A DNA stretch of 64,000 nucleotides from Melastoma dodecandrum (lineage: Eukaryota > Streptophyta > Magnoliopsida > Myrtales > Melastomataceae). Below, piece by piece: positions 23,278 to 34,489 of the stretch. Made by a program: the position numbers and the translations under genes. Where the stretch lies: contig JARUPY010000537.1 in NCBI GenBank assembly GCA_029817715.1, positions 1-64,000 on the forward strand, in the 5' to 3' direction. The notes beneath the pieces are model-generated. The model was not told the DNA's origin and did not search any database. It saw nothing but the letters and a program-made list of their open reading frames with translations. How positions within the stretch are numbered: position 1 is the stretch's first letter; each line of letters opens with the position of its first letter.

Positions 23278-24771
23278 TGTTGGTATAGGATTGCACTAAG
23301 AAGGGGGGGTTGAATTAGTGCCGTAAGAGTTATGACACTTTTTCGCTCACAGAAGCGTGGTTCTGTTAGGTCACAGAGGCTGGATCTGATAAACATAGTC
23401 CCAGTTCTGAGACAAGTTATCTTTTGTGTAAGACACAAAGATTTATAGTGGTTCGGCAAACAATGCCTACGTCCACTCTCCCAGCTCTCACCCAAGCAGG
23501 GCGTATTCACTATGATTGGAATGTGGGATTTTACAGATGCACACTTCTGCCAGAAATGTGACTAACAAATTGCACGTTATCACGTGTCTAACACAACCCG
23601 CACGCAACGTGTCTGACTCCGGCTCCTCACTGAGCCCAACGTGGCTTGACGGCTACCACCTGCCCAACGAGGCTTAACGGCTACCTCCTGCCCAACGTGG
23701 CTTAACGGCTACCACCCGCCCAAACGTGGCTTAACGGCTACCACCTGCCAAACGTGGCTTAACGGCTACCACCTGCCCTTGCACACAACCTGTGTGACTA
23801 ACAACCTGCACGAGACAAGATTAGCAACTACAGCACAAACTCTCTGCAGTTACAGAAGACGCTCTCTGTCAGCGGTGATCGGCTCGGTGAATGCACGGCG
23901 GACGCTCTCAGCTTTTGCAACGGTGAAGGCACAAGGATTCTAGTAAGCTTTTGGTAGAACGGCGACTTGGAATCGTTGCTTCACACTTGCACTTAAGCTT
24001 GTCCGTAGAACGAAGTTTCCCAATCAATCCCAACGGCTAGTTGATTCACTTGCCATATTCTCCATGATTTAATCCTGTGGGAAAACTTCCAAAAGCATAA
24101 AGCATTACCCTTAGTTACGTTAGATAATAATTAAACAAAGTAATCGCTCAATAAGAGATAATGACTTCTGCTCAGAAGCTATTTGCTGCGACAGCAGAAC
24201 CAGCACTCTTTCTCATACGAATTTGGCATTGGGATTATAAGTTTCCATAATATGAAAACATTCCCTTCGTAGAATTATTCTCACCATATAGGGAGATCTT
24301 AACCTGATAAGGTCATTGCCAAATTACGTAAACATAAGATCACGTTAGTTAAGGAAATAAATATTTCCAAATAACTTAAGGTCCAAAGATGAACATAGAC
24401 GTGATCCTGTGTGAGATAAATATCTCACGTGCTCGCATATAGGACAATATCCAAGAAGGAAATCGTCACTCACAGAAATACCATTCTGTAAACCATAGCA
24501 AGTACTCCAGCAAGGAGAGTTATAGCAACTGTGACACAGATGCTCATCTCTGTAACAGAGATAGTGGATTCGATAGTAGATCTTATCCTCAGAACTCCAT
24601 TTCTGATGGCTAGATCGTTTCCCCTGTTGAAGTACTCCACATAACTCTTTTATGTATTGCACGAATGACAGAGACCAGCTTCTACACCCGAAGACCTGTT
24701 CTTCTGTACACTTAAATAACACATTAGCAATACATAACCTTTGTCATCATCAAAACCAGATTATATCAACA
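23278..24771 (-). repeat. 5' LTR of the Copia element
   Basis: A 1,494-bp partner of 14104-15597 with TG...CA ends. It should contain the promoter. A TATAAATC sequence occurs on the minus strand near 23440-23447, but its role as TATA box is uncertain. It carries the 29-bp tandem array at 23635-23778. Confidence 0.95.
23635..23778. repeat. Tandem repeat of about 29 bp in the Copia 5' LTR
   Basis: Five copies of the ACGTGGCTTAACGGCTACCA-type unit, matching the array at 14461-14604 unit for unit. Confidence 0.9.
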
Positions 24772-24776
24772 ATTCG
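24772..24776. repeat. Right target-site duplication of the Copia element (ATTCG)
   Basis: ATTCG follows the LTR end TATATCAACA and equals 14099-14103. Confidence 0.95.
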
Positions 24777-25342
24777 AATCGTTGTTAATTGTTTATCCAG
24801 CCTGTTCTTAATGCATGTTAATTGACTAGCCACTAATTGACATTGATAAGATAATCTAGGGTGGATAGCCTAAGCAGTCCATGTGTTGTAAAACATGACT
24901 AATTGTGTGAATGGAACACTTTAGGTAATCGATTAGGATTGAATCATAATGGGTCACCCCAAGTTTCTTGCCTAAGAATATAGTAAGGAATTTGATACAT
25001 GATGATACGTTCTCGTATGATCGGGAGAAATATGAGGAGATATTCAAATCCTAGATTATCAATTAAATGATTCGCTAGCATTAGAAATGGGGAATCAAAT
25101 GTTTGGCATGTGGGGAAGTTAAATGTCTTGTATATTTCTTTTATTGAAATTTTACTTGTTTAGTTTGGTTTCATTTTTTTATTTAAAACCACTCTTCTTT
25201 ACTTTCTGCTTAACCTTGATTGATTTCTATGAACAATGTTACAATAATTTTTGTAAGTATAATTTTCCATAGGAATGACCCCTTTCTTGCCATAACTATT
25301 TTAGTTAAGATTAAAATAGGATTTTATTTTGTTGCGTTGACA

Positions 25343-25600
25343 ACACGCAGAAGAGATAATCAGCCGGATCAAGAGTATTTGGTGCGACTGGAATCATCTG
25401 ATAAGCTTTGGCCACTTTGACGAACTTGGACTATCTACTTTAAATCCATGGGTTCGAAATCCATTCAGGGACCGTTGCGGCCTCATGGTGCAACTGAGAG
25501 CCATTCCTTAGATGTCTCCTTCTTGTTCTTACTTGGCTAGGGAATGCTTTTACCCCTAATTCTGTCGAACTTTTCTTCGTCCGTGAGCATGTAATAGCCT
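25343..25600. other. Intergenic sequence
   Basis: No recognised gene. A short minus-strand frame (25440-25667) has no known motif and overlaps the start of the duplicated flank. Confidence 0.35.
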
Positions 25601-26474
25601 CTTGCTTTAGCTGCGACCAACTGGGATTTTTTCTGTGGTTGCCAAGCATCCTTGTGTGGAAGCCCAAGACACTCCAATAAAGTGCAAGTGCTTAATCGCA
25701 AAAGACATTTTATAAGAGAAACTTTCCTAGGATAAAATTCTACCGACTATTCGCCACACGTAAAAGATGTTAATGAGCCGAGTCAGACTCGGCTCGAGTA
25801 AAAAATTACCAGGCTCTATTTAATTGAGCCCGGGTTTGACACCCCCGCCCCTCACTGAGTCCGGCCTGATCCATAACCTCCCCTTTCATCTTCACTCCTT
25901 AATTCCTTTTTTTTAGTTATTTTTTATTATAAAAAAATATCAAGTCAGATCGAATGGCTCGTCGGATCAGTAAAACGGCCAAGTCCGGCTTTAATGTAAA
26001 AGATTAAGGCCCAAATTTATCAAAATTTGACTTTTGTCAAGACGGGTTTGAGTTAGCTGGAACCGTTCTCGAGTTACACGTTCTCAAAAACAACCCCCGG
26101 TGGTTGCAGAGTAATAGTGCAACATTTGAAAACAGCCAAAAGATGCGCACTGGACATAAGTTGAAGTTTCTATTATTATGTCCGTTTAAGGATCATTAAA
26201 TTAGTTCGTAAGGCACCACTTGTTGTCATGCTTAATTAGTGTTAAGGTTCAATAAAAGCCTTAATCAAATGAATGCGACGAACCCTATTATCAAAATCAG
26301 TCGATTTTGTTTAAGGATCCCGAAAATTAATCAATTCCGCAGTTGTTTCGAAAAAAGGAATCATCGACTATTTTATTGAGTAATTCATAATTCATAATTC
26401 GGGGATTTACGGAAAAAAACCCAAAATCCTAAAATGAGGAGAAATTCTGAGGTACGAGTAACATCTGCCTAAGC
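25601..26474. repeat. Duplicated 3' flank of LecRK copy B
   Basis: Matches 62380-63150 downstream of LecRK copy C. Shared blocks include GGTTGCCAAGCATCCTTGTG, CCAATAAAGTGCAAGTGCTT and GAGTAAAAAATTA. The duplication that made copies B and C therefore included at least 0.8 kb of 3' flank. No gene is seen inside it. Confidence 0.8.
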
Positions 26475-28460
26475 CTAGCGTCCCTCAGTGATGATCGAAA
26501 TGCTCGATGGCCCGCTGGAACAAACCAATGGGGTCGGTACATTATATACTGCAACGGGCATCTCGTTTGGAAGGTCGGGAAGATCGGCCTCAGAATTAAG
26601 GAACCGGATCGCTTGTCTTATTGATGGCCTCTGGCTCTGATCTGGATGAGCACACCACAACCCGACCAGCAAGAGACGCTTGACCTGTATCTTGTCAGAA
26701 TCCGATGTCATCTTCTCATCCGCTGCTGTCAGAATATTCCCGCTTCCGTGGAGACCCCATACCCATGCAGCCAGACCAGGCATCATCGAGGATGTGTTCT
26801 TGATCGTCCTGTCCGTCGCTCTTCTCCCTGTTGCAATCTCCAGCACCACCACACCAAAACCATATACGTCTGATTCTTTTGAAGCTTTCCCCATGGCCAT
26901 GTACTCTGGGGCGAGGTACCCGAGCGTCCCGGCCAGTCCAGTCGTCTGTGGACCGAGCTCGTGGTCCATCAACCGAGCCAATCCGAAATCCCCCAGTTTC
27001 ACATTGAAGTTCGAGTCTAGCATTACGTTGCTGCTCTTTATGTCACGGTGCATGACACATTTTTCCCACTCTTCGTGTAGATATAGTAATGCCGAGGCCA
27101 GCCCCAGGCAAATCTTGTACCTCGTCGGCATCAAAAGAGGGGCCCGTTTCCCAAAGAGATGAGAGTCGAGGCTGCCATTGGGCATGAACTCGTAAATGAG
27201 GAGGAATTCGTTGCTGTCGTGACACCAACTGATGAGTTGCACCAAGTTCCGGTGCCTCAGGCTGCTGATTACCTTCACCTCGCTAAAGAATTCTCGGATG
27301 CCCTGTTTAGAGCCTTGTGAGAACTTCTTTACTGCGACCGGTATGTCCAAATCTAATAAGTATCCCTTGTACACGGGCCCGAATCCTCCTTCTCCCAGCT
27401 TCTGCTCGCTTGAGAAGTTGTTTGTTGCTGAAGCGAGATCTTTGTATGTGTAGCTCCTTGGTCCTGCTCCTCGTTCTAGGTCTTTGTTGATAGACGTTGA
27501 GTTTGTGGCCTCTGCAGCCTTCTCCTTCATCCTAGTTTTCCTTCTTCTGTTGCTCCTCAACTCAAATGCGCCGATGAGGAGAAGGATCAAGAATACGATT
27601 GAAGCACTTACTCCGGTTGCAATCTTTGTCCACTTCGATTTTTGACTTCTAGTATTCGATTTCTGACTGCTAGGATCCTTTATGACCAACTTTGACGAAA
27701 AATCCCACGAATGGAGCGTGTGTCGTTCCGTGTAATAACCGGTAGCAGCTGAGAAGCCGATTGTGACCCACTCAGGAAGAACAGTCCTCAGGTCTACAGG
27801 GTACGAAAGGCTTGTGGTTTCGTTAGGATTTGGCGTGGTCTTGAAGCTCCATGAAACTGTTAAATTCATGGTGGAGGCATCATATGAGATGGTAACGTCG
27901 ATTGTGTCTCCACTGTGGTACTTTACATCCCACGGTACCATGATGCTTGAAACGATCGAGTTCTGGTTGATTCCAACATGTTCGTATCCCGGATCCCATT
28001 TCGGACTAGGATAGGTATCGAACTCGACGTGGATGATCTGCTTCCTTGAGGTGTTGCTGAAAGTCGTGTTGTACAGGCCAAGGAACCCGCCGGCGGAATT
28101 CAACGGGATCTGGAAGCCCTCGGGAGCCATGAAGAAGGCAAAACCGGAATCATAACAAACACGGCTCCCTACATCGATCGTGAAGGCGAAGTGGGTGGTG
28201 AAATCATAGAGGCCCCCGGAGCTTGAGTCCCATAACCGGACCCTCTCGTTGAAGGTGACATGGCCGACGCGCCAACTTTGGTTCTGGTCCGTCATGTCCA
28301 CGGCCCCATCGTCTGGATGCGCATCCCCTCCGTACGAGACGGTGGTTGATGCTGGGTCGAATTGAGATATGTTGAACAGCAAGGGATTACCCGGGTGAGC
28401 TAGGAAGACTACGACCAAAGGAACAATGGCAGCTCTCAACATATTTTTCTTGAGTGACAT
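26475..28460 (-). CDS. L-type lectin receptor-like kinase, clade IX-like (LecRK copy B)
   Basis: An intronless 661-codon gene, the normal length for L-type LecRKs, which sit in the plasma membrane and link extracellular signals to kinase signalling in immunity and stress. I chose the ATG at 28460 (MSLKKNMLRAAIV). It is followed by a hydrophobic signal peptide to about residue 21. The legume-lectin domain spans about 28-260 (VEFDTY 145-150, WDPGYEHVGI 155-164), the transmembrane helix about 280-301, and the kinase about 350-623. Glycine loop GEGGFG is at 356-361, K378, HRD at 471-473, DFG at 491-493 and APE at 517-519, all conserved, so an active kinase is expected. The juxtamembrane DLERGAGPR phrase is typical of clade IX. 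A Ser (152) replaces the usual calcium-binding Asn of the lectin loop. This is the only intact member of the three copies here. Confidence 0.95.
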   Translation of the reverse strand: MSLKKNMLRAAIVPLVVVFLAHPGNPLLFNISQFDPASTTVSYGGDAHPDDGAVDMTDQNQSWRVGHVTFNERVRLWDSSSGGLYDFTTHFAFTIDVGSRVCYDSGFAFFMAPEGFQIPLNSAGGFLGLYNTTFSNTSRKQIIHVEFDTYPSPKWDPGYEHVGINQNSIVSSIMVPWDVKYHSGDTIDVTISYDASTMNLTVSWSFKTTPNPNETTSLSYPVDLRTVLPEWVTIGFSAATGYYTERHTLHSWDFSSKLVIKDPSSQKSNTRSQKSKWTKIATGVSASIVFLILLLIGAFELRSNRRRKTRMKEKAAEATNSTSINKDLERGAGPRSYTYKDLASATNNFSSEQKLGEGGFGPVYKGYLLDLDIPVAVKKFSQGSKQGIREFFSEVKVISSLRHRNLVQLISWCHDSNEFLLIYEFMPNGSLDSHLFGKRAPLLMPTRYKICLGLASALLYLHEEWEKCVMHRDIKSSNVMLDSNFNVKLGDFGLARLMDHELGPQTTGLAGTLGYLAPEYMAMGKASKESDVYGFGVVVLEIATGRRATDRTIKNTSSMMPGLAAWVWGLHGSGNILTAADEKMTSDSDKIQVKRLLLVGLWCAHPDQSQRPSIRQAIRFLNSEADLPDLPNEMPVAVYNVPTPLVCSSGPSSISIITEGR

Positions 28461-28523
28461 AATTGGTTTTTCTTTGAGTAATGTTTTTGCTAATGTTGCT
28501 AGCAATCATGCGTCTCTTTGGAT

Positions 28524-28532
28524 GTATAAATA
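28524..28532 (-). promoter_or_regulatory. Possible TATA box of LecRK copy B
   Basis: Minus strand TTATTTATAC lies about 65-70 bp upstream of the start codon. The homologous position upstream of copy A reads TTTTATAC, so a TATA-like element is kept in both duplicates. It is close to the ATG for a plant gene, so confidence is low. Confidence 0.3.
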
Positions 28533-30015
28533 ATCAGTGGCAAGCAAAACAGCAAACAATCGAAAGTGAAATTCGTGGAAATTGGGCATCATGTGTTGTT
28601 GTCGAGAATAAAGCAGATTTAACCAACCCCATTGGGCTGAGTCCAAGTCAATTTTTTTTTTACTTGGGGAACGCTTCAGTGAATGTCGGCAAAGATTATT
28701 GGTAATTAAATCTGGGTTGGTTTAAGCGGAAAGGAGTTTAGATTCACTTAAGGAGGTTCGAAATGTAGCTATCCCTTTTGAGGTACTCACCCACCATAAT
28801 CAGATGCCCTATTTAGATCGATTTCGGATTAGTCGGAACAACGCCAGACGGGCAACAAAAAAAGATTATCACTAGCTTTTTCCAAAGTCGATTTTCCTTT
28901 TTGATGGCAGTGCCCACCATTTCCCGCGTTGTACTATTCCCATTAGCGATGACAATTCAATCAGGAAAAAGCATAAACACCGTGGAAAAGTAAGTCCAGA
29001 ACTCGGCCCAGTTTGCTGAGGAAATCCTGTGAAGTCCGTTTGTTAAATATTGACGCGTTGTACTAAAAAAATTTAAGGATATTCATAATCTTCTATTATT
29101 GTCTCGAATTTATCCTATCGGTGGAGAGAATCACCGAGAGGTGCAAGAAAGAGTTGTACATGGTTAGGTCATGTAATTGACAAGGAGAAAGTCGAAGCAG
29201 CAGCAATCAGCCTACTTTCAGTGGTGAGATCTGTTTTTGTGGGCCAGTCAGGCAAAACATGACGCAGCAAGAGACTAGAACGACAGATCATGCAATATTT
29301 AACGCACAACGAGACGCTCCGTTTGGAACTATTACAGAAGGGATCACAAACTCCTCCTTTCGACGGGGACACCCTTCCTAAAGCAGCTTCGAGGATGAGA
29401 ACGTCTGAACTTGTGCGAGTGAAAATCAGGCAGGCAATGAAAATTAGTCTTAATGTTTTGACATCTCTTGTAAGTTGTCAAGGCATGCAATGAAAACCAT
29501 GCACAGAAGTTCCCTGCCATGTTCGGCAGTAAACAACAAAGGGTTTATATTCGATTTATCTCAAAACTATTCCGGGACATTATATTCATAGAGATTCAAA
29601 TTATTAAATTGACATAAAATAAATGGTTTATGGTTATTTATAAGGCTAAGATTACGTTCTTACATATGCATCGATCCTATGTCTTTTCTCGTGATAGGAT
29701 AGACGCCTTGCGCGTTGAAAACACGAAACATGAATAACGATGCTTTCGAGTAGGAAGCAGCTATAGAACATTTCTAAAGAGTCATGGAGATAACAAAGAA
29801 TTTTAAGGACAAACTATGCTGAAATTCATTTCTTAATATCAAAAGTTACCTTCCCTAGGATTCTTGCCCAAATTGAAGACTTTTACCCTTTGCCCAATTG
29901 GAGTGGAAATATTTGAGACAGTAATTTGTAATCATATTTCCCCTTTTTAAAGGTGTCCTTTTCCTTCTATAAATGACTTGCCATTACTGACTTCAATACA
30001 TACAACTATAATATT
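28533..30015. repeat. Duplicated 5' flank of LecRK copy B
   Basis: This matches the flank of copy A in blocks (5430-5640, 6520-6780, 7330-7430, 10190-10415). Matching ends near 30012 after AACTATAATATT. No gene was recognised in it. Confidence 0.7.
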
Positions 30016-30579
30016 CTCACATTTTACAAAGTCAAGAGGAAAAAAAAACCAACTCCCTATTCGATTTTTTTTTCCGCCCGATATTCTGTGGGTCTTCCAA
30101 CATGGGTGACTACGTATGATAGGTTTCGAACTCGAGATCTCCTTAAGCAAATACAAGCTCCTCACCACTTGGACCAACCCCATGTTGGTCAACTCTATAT
30201 GCAATTATTAGGTAAATCGGTTGCATAAAAATAATTTTTTTAAGTTTTTAATAAATGGTCATGCATAAAAGAAAGACCGGTGGTAAATAACGAATGAGCA
30301 CGCGTAACATCTCTCCAATTCCATGCCATAATACAGTTCTAATTCTGCAATGAAAGAAACCATCCCTAATCATAGAAGTTATACGTAAATTTGTATCGAG
30401 AAAATCATCCCAGACCATGGTCGACAAGTTTTTGCTGAAAATACAACTTTTTGGGACTTTGTGAGAGGTATCCTCAGCTTCACACGAAACTTTGTAAGTC
30501 ACTGTTGACACACATGAATTTCTGGGCTTCGCCGTCAATGGCTGAAGAAGTGAAACTCTACACTGACACGATATATGAC
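30016..30579. other. Intergenic sequence
   Basis: AT-rich with a T-run near 30063. No gene, RNA or repeat was recognised. Confidence 0.35.
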
Positions 30580-31560
30580 AAATGGGGCCCAACATTAGTT
30601 CCACTCGAGAAGCCTATGTAGGGGTTACTCGAGAAATACTCCCCGAGCAAAAGGCTCAAGATCAACATTACTCGAGCACCCAGTATAGCTCGAGACGTAA
30701 TATAGATCCTCGCTACTCGAGAGCCCAACTAAACTACGACCAAGGAGTTGGACATGCGCAAACCCAGAAAGACCAACCAAAACAAGACGTGTATGATTCC
30801 TACAAAATAGGAATCTGAATGTGCACACGATCTAAGGAGATTCTGGACTGGCTGAATAATAGCAACTGCAAGATTCTGAAATATAAAAGGATCGCAACAG
30901 AACACACAAAAACAACAACAACTCAAACACAAACTTTAGTCTTTTGTCTTTTACTCTTGTTTGGACCCTTCTAACCTCAACGTTATCGATTCTGTCTGGC
31001 ATTGTTGACGCACTTCTGTCCAAGCTTATTGCCATTGATTCTGTCCGGCAGTGTTGACAAGTCTCCGTCCATCCTTAGTGCCATCGATTCTGTCTGGCGC
31101 TATTGACCTGCCACCACTTCGAATTCGTCCTCCACCCTCGGTGGTCTTGCATTAAATTCCTGTGCCATTGACGTCCGACCGCCTTTCCACAAGGGTGAAT
31201 TCCATTAAAGGAGTTTGCCTCGACCGTCGTTCATCAGCCGCAGATCGCCGTGAAGCGTCACCAAGTCTTTCCTATTGTTTTCTATTCAAGTCATGTTTGT
31301 AAGTATAACACCATAAACTCAATACTGTTGGACTAAATTCTAGTGTTTTGTTTGCTCTTTATACTTGCACTCGTTCACTTTGTGGTGACATAGTAAACAC
31401 TGTAAATCCAATACCGTCATATTAAATTCCGGTATTGCGTTTACTTTCACTTTACAACAACCACACTAGCATTGTAAAATTCAATACATGTTGCGAGGAA
31501 CATTAATTCTGCGCCAATTGTCACTATTACAAAATTGGCCCACGCCACCCTGACAGACGA
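30580..31560 (+). mobile_element. LTR/leader-like remnant
   Basis: The block looks like the promoter and leader of an LTR element. It has a TATA-like ATATAAAAGG near 30880-30889, an A/C-rich leader (ACAAAAACAACAACAACTC), three diverged copies of a 55-60-bp unit built on GATTCTGTCTGGCATTGTTG (30985-31105), and repeats of AACACTGTAAATCCAATACC type near 31300-31470. Five CTCGAG palindromes lie in 30604-30721. No coding region or LTR partner was found, so lineage and borders are open. Confidence 0.4.
30985..31105 (+). repeat. Short tandem repeat, about 57-bp unit, three copies
   Basis: GATTCTGTCTGGCATTGTTG, GATTCTGTCCGGCAGTGTTG and GATTCTGTCTGGCGCTATTG recur at about 57-60-bp spacing, with linked TCTGTCCAAGCTT and CTCCGTCCATCCTT stretches. 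Confidence 0.65.
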
Positions 31561-33299
31561 ATACACCCTAGCCCAAGCGAAATACAATATTCTCGTTACA
31601 CAAAAAGTTGTGTCTCCACAATTTTATTTTTTCATGCCTCGACCGTATAATTTATTCTTTCTTAATATGAGAAGATAATAACCGTCCAAGATTATTTATG
31701 TATAAATAGTAAAACAGTAAATCAATATTTTATGTAAGGGTGATATGACATACGAATGGCTAATATAGTTTTGATGGTGAACCATATAGAATCTTGCCTC
31801 TATATTCTACAGAAGCATGTAAGATACGCTACAGAAGGTGCTCTTATAATCTATAGAAGCTCAAGTTGTACGTTACAAAAGCTTACTGTAAGGAGCGTTT
31901 TGTAAGTAAAATCTACTTTAATTAAAGGAATGATGTGCGAAAGTATGTTTGTAATGCCAAAACCCATCGATCTTGGGGACCCTTCATTTTCTAGGCCACT
32001 CAGTCATGAGTATCGACCTGAGAGGATGTCGACGTGTCAACAATGAGGTCCTTTTGTAGCTTATGTGTTCAACCTTGTAGCCTCTGGAAGGTCGGATCTG
32101 TTTTATACTAGACAAAGCAGGATCTTCACTACCCGATGAAGTCATCAGCAAGAGTCGAGAGTTGTTCTCAATCCCGGGTTGAAGCAAGGTACTAGGGACC
32201 TTCCCCTTCACCATCATGGGGCGAACCCTTGTGCCAGCAATCAAAGCTCAAGGGCTTTGTTCCCATCTTCTTAGCAAATGACGCGTAATGTCTCCAGGAG
32301 AGAGAAAAGCGTTGTTCCTGAGTTGCTTGTATTGTCCTGTGGTAGGCCCAGTGCAATAATTTCCAAACAAACCCTTGTATTTTGTAACATGCCATGGAAT
32401 TGAATGAAAATTGATGTACACTCAAACCTTCTCTCGCCGGCCCATCTTTTCTAGAGACATGTGTATTGCTCGCCAGTTTCCAAGCAACGCGATCCTGCTT
32501 TGGGCCTCGAATGAGGCTGCCAGGTTTCCGGTTTTATAAAGCCTTGCGTAGAGGTACTATTTCCCACTATTGAATTCAAAAATCGTTCACCTCCCTCGTT
32601 CAACTCCATGAAAACACTAGTGTCCCTTCGATTCTCATGGCCCTCATTGCCCCGTCTAAAGTTAGTCCGATCATCCCAAACCATGAGGACGATGATGGCG
32701 CAATCTTCCAGGCCGTCTACACAGGCCACATGTCATCCGGTCTTTGTCAGCTTCGACATGGAGTCGGACTATGGCGTAGCCATAGAGGGTTAGAAAACCC
32801 CAGGTCATGTTGTACCCCCTTCCAAACTCTTCCTTTTGGAGGTGGAAAGATCGTTCCTTTATACTAGCAGGTTGCCCGTTGTTTTCGCCCCCGGCCATTT
32901 TTAAAGCGTCGGATGGAGCGACCCTATGCTATGGTCAGGCCTTCATTATTTCTCGTCTCATAGCAGTGGCACTGATTTCGACTAAAGGTTTTTTGCCTGG
33001 GTAGCCAAGAAGCGTGACGTGTGAAAGGCGATAAGGATAATCCCTGATCTGCGTCCCGTTTACTGCCATGGAGCCTAATCCCCTATTTTGTGCTTGATTC
33101 CTGTCACTCTAGAACGGTATCATCTACTGATTCTATGTCCTGATGGGACCTACGTCAATCACCCAAGGAGACATCTGGTTCTTGACGGGTGCCTTCAATC
33201 TGGAGCCCCCTTCGATTTGGGCACAAGCGCCTTGACATGGTGTTCAACCCATCGCTGTGTGTTGGGGATGACCCTAGTCTTCTGGATTTTCGAGAAGAT
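31561..33299. other. Unrecognised sequence, probably degenerate retroelement
   Basis: Several short frames lie on both strands without a clear domain. Its position next to a degenerate Gypsy pol (33300-34150) and the plus-strand phrase ITQGDIWFLTG-like at about 33150-33190, weakly reminiscent of plant-mobile-domain proteins, suggest old retroelement sequence. I cannot assign a product. Confidence 0.35.
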
Positions 33300-34150
33300 A
33301 CTAGTATTAGATGCGACGTTTCCTATGAAACGATGCATGTAGTTAACCCTTCCTAGAAACGCCTGAAGTTCCTTCTTGGTTCAGGGAGAAGGTAGGTTTC
33401 GGATGACGGATGTTTTAAGGGGGTCGACTTTGATCCCTCTTTGATGTACCAAGAACCCGAGAAACTGTCCATTTCAGATTTCAAACGCACACTTTAACGA
33501 ATTCAGCTTAAGCTTGTGCCTTTGCATTTTTTCCAAAGCTTCGCTCAAGTGGATATGGGGGTCTTGCCTTCACCTAGACTTTACAACCACGTCGATATCC
33601 TTCACTATTTTCCCCATAAGTGGACCAAAAGTGAGGACATTGCCATTTGATAAGTGGCTCCGACATTCTTTAACCTGATGATGACTCATTTGAAGATTTA
33701 GGCACTAGAGTGTTGTTTTATGTATATCTTCTTCAGTAATGAAGATCTGCTTGTAACCGGAATACCCGTCCATGCAGGACATTAGCTCATGAAGGATATT
33801 TGGGTGTCGCCTTGTTCAAGTCGTGAAAATCTATGCATACCCTGATTTTGTCGTTCTTTTTTATGACATGTACTATGCTAGATATCTAGTCTACATACTT
33901 TTTCGTCCTTATTTGGCCTGCTTTGTACAACTTCTTTATCTCGTTTTGAACTATCTGAGCTACTTCTCTTGATATCCTCCTTGGGGTTTGTTTCACAGTT
34001 TAAGATTGTTATCCATTGGGAGCTTGTGTTTGACCAAGTCGGTTGAGGCTCAGCATTTCGGTATAATTCCATGCAAAGCAATCTTTGTAGGCACGTAAGA
34101 CCGTTTTCATGGTTTCTGATTCCATCTCTTTGAGAAGTGAGCTGAGGCAA
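33300..34150 (-). pseudogene. Degenerate Gypsy reverse transcriptase fragment
   Basis: Minus-strand reading gives pieces in the right order for a Ty3/Gypsy reverse transcriptase. At about 33885-34000 a stretch reads like RRISREVAQIVQNEIKKL, the N-terminal RT helix, corresponding to RRMSREVMHLVFEEVKKL in element G1. Around 33740-33860 come the residues that in G1 give SFMDGFSGYNQI, and around 33340-33380 the primer-grip follow-on region. Frameshifts and stops break it throughout. The rest of pol is not readable. It is an old, independent Gypsy relic, clearly more diverged than G1 and G2. Confidence 0.7.
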
Positions 34151-34489
34151 GTGTTACATGGATCTTTAGTGGTTCCTCATTTAAGTTCATTTAAAGTGTC
34201 ACAAGGGACAAGAGAAGTATAGGAAGACTCTATTGATTATGCTTAGACTCGTCTAAGCATTTTAGGATATCTCATATTGGATTAGCCGTCTCGCTTCTCA
34301 TTGGTGAATAAGTGAGGTTGAGGAGTCTATAGGGTTCCTTCGGCAAACATCTCGGCGAATTATAAGTATTGGTTGCAATAAGGTTAACATATCTGGTTGA
34401 TGAGGATCCTGTGAGTTGCTTTGGGTTTGGACCCATAACAAAGCATACAAGCCATTAAAAATTGTGACTGTTGAGCAAGAGTTGGAGGA
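34151..34489. other. Spacer at the left edge of the kiwellin array
   Basis: No recognised gene. The kiwellin repeat unit begins at about 34505-34515 with AGGAAACGACATCGTCAACT. Confidence 0.4.

Larger units (their letters stand above)
14104..24771 (-). mobile_element. Full-length Copia LTR retrotransposon with envelope-like ORF (SIRE/Maximus-type)
   Basis: A complete 10,668-bp element on the minus strand. It has two 1,494-bp LTRs, ATTCG target duplications, a primer-binding site matching initiator tRNA-Met, gag, a pol in the Copia order (protease, integrase, reverse transcriptase, RNase H), an additional ORF between pol and the 3' LTR, and a polypurine tract. Long LTRs plus a third, envelope-like ORF are hallmarks of the SIRE/Maximus lineage. 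By eye the LTRs differ at about 13 sites (under 1%), so the insertion is recent. One in-frame TAG interrupts gag, while pol and the third ORF are open. Confidence 0.95.
13484..25342. mobile_element. Candidate Tat-like solo LTR, interrupted by the Copia element
   Basis: The sequence on both sides of the Copia insertion (13484-14103 and 24777-25342, about 1.2 kb together) reads like a single long terminal repeat. It begins TGATAACTCTAC with the short hairpin CTCTAC...GTAGAG, which resembles LTR starts of non-autonomous Tat-group elements as I know them. A CA end is possible at 25342. The flanking five bases agree only partly (GGACG and ACACG). No internal region is attached. The Copia element would be a nested insertion into it. 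Confidence 0.35.

Noticed and set aside
26680..27162. 160-codon plus-strand open frame opposite the LecRK B kinase domain
   Set aside because: It is a shadow of the high-quality kinase frame on the minus strand. The same antisense frame appears opposite copy C (63467-63835), and its residues follow from the kinase codons.
33150..33210. Plus-strand phrase resembling a plant-mobile-domain segment
   Set aside because: Only about 15 residues look similar and the surrounding frame is broken. It is too weak to annotate as a gene.
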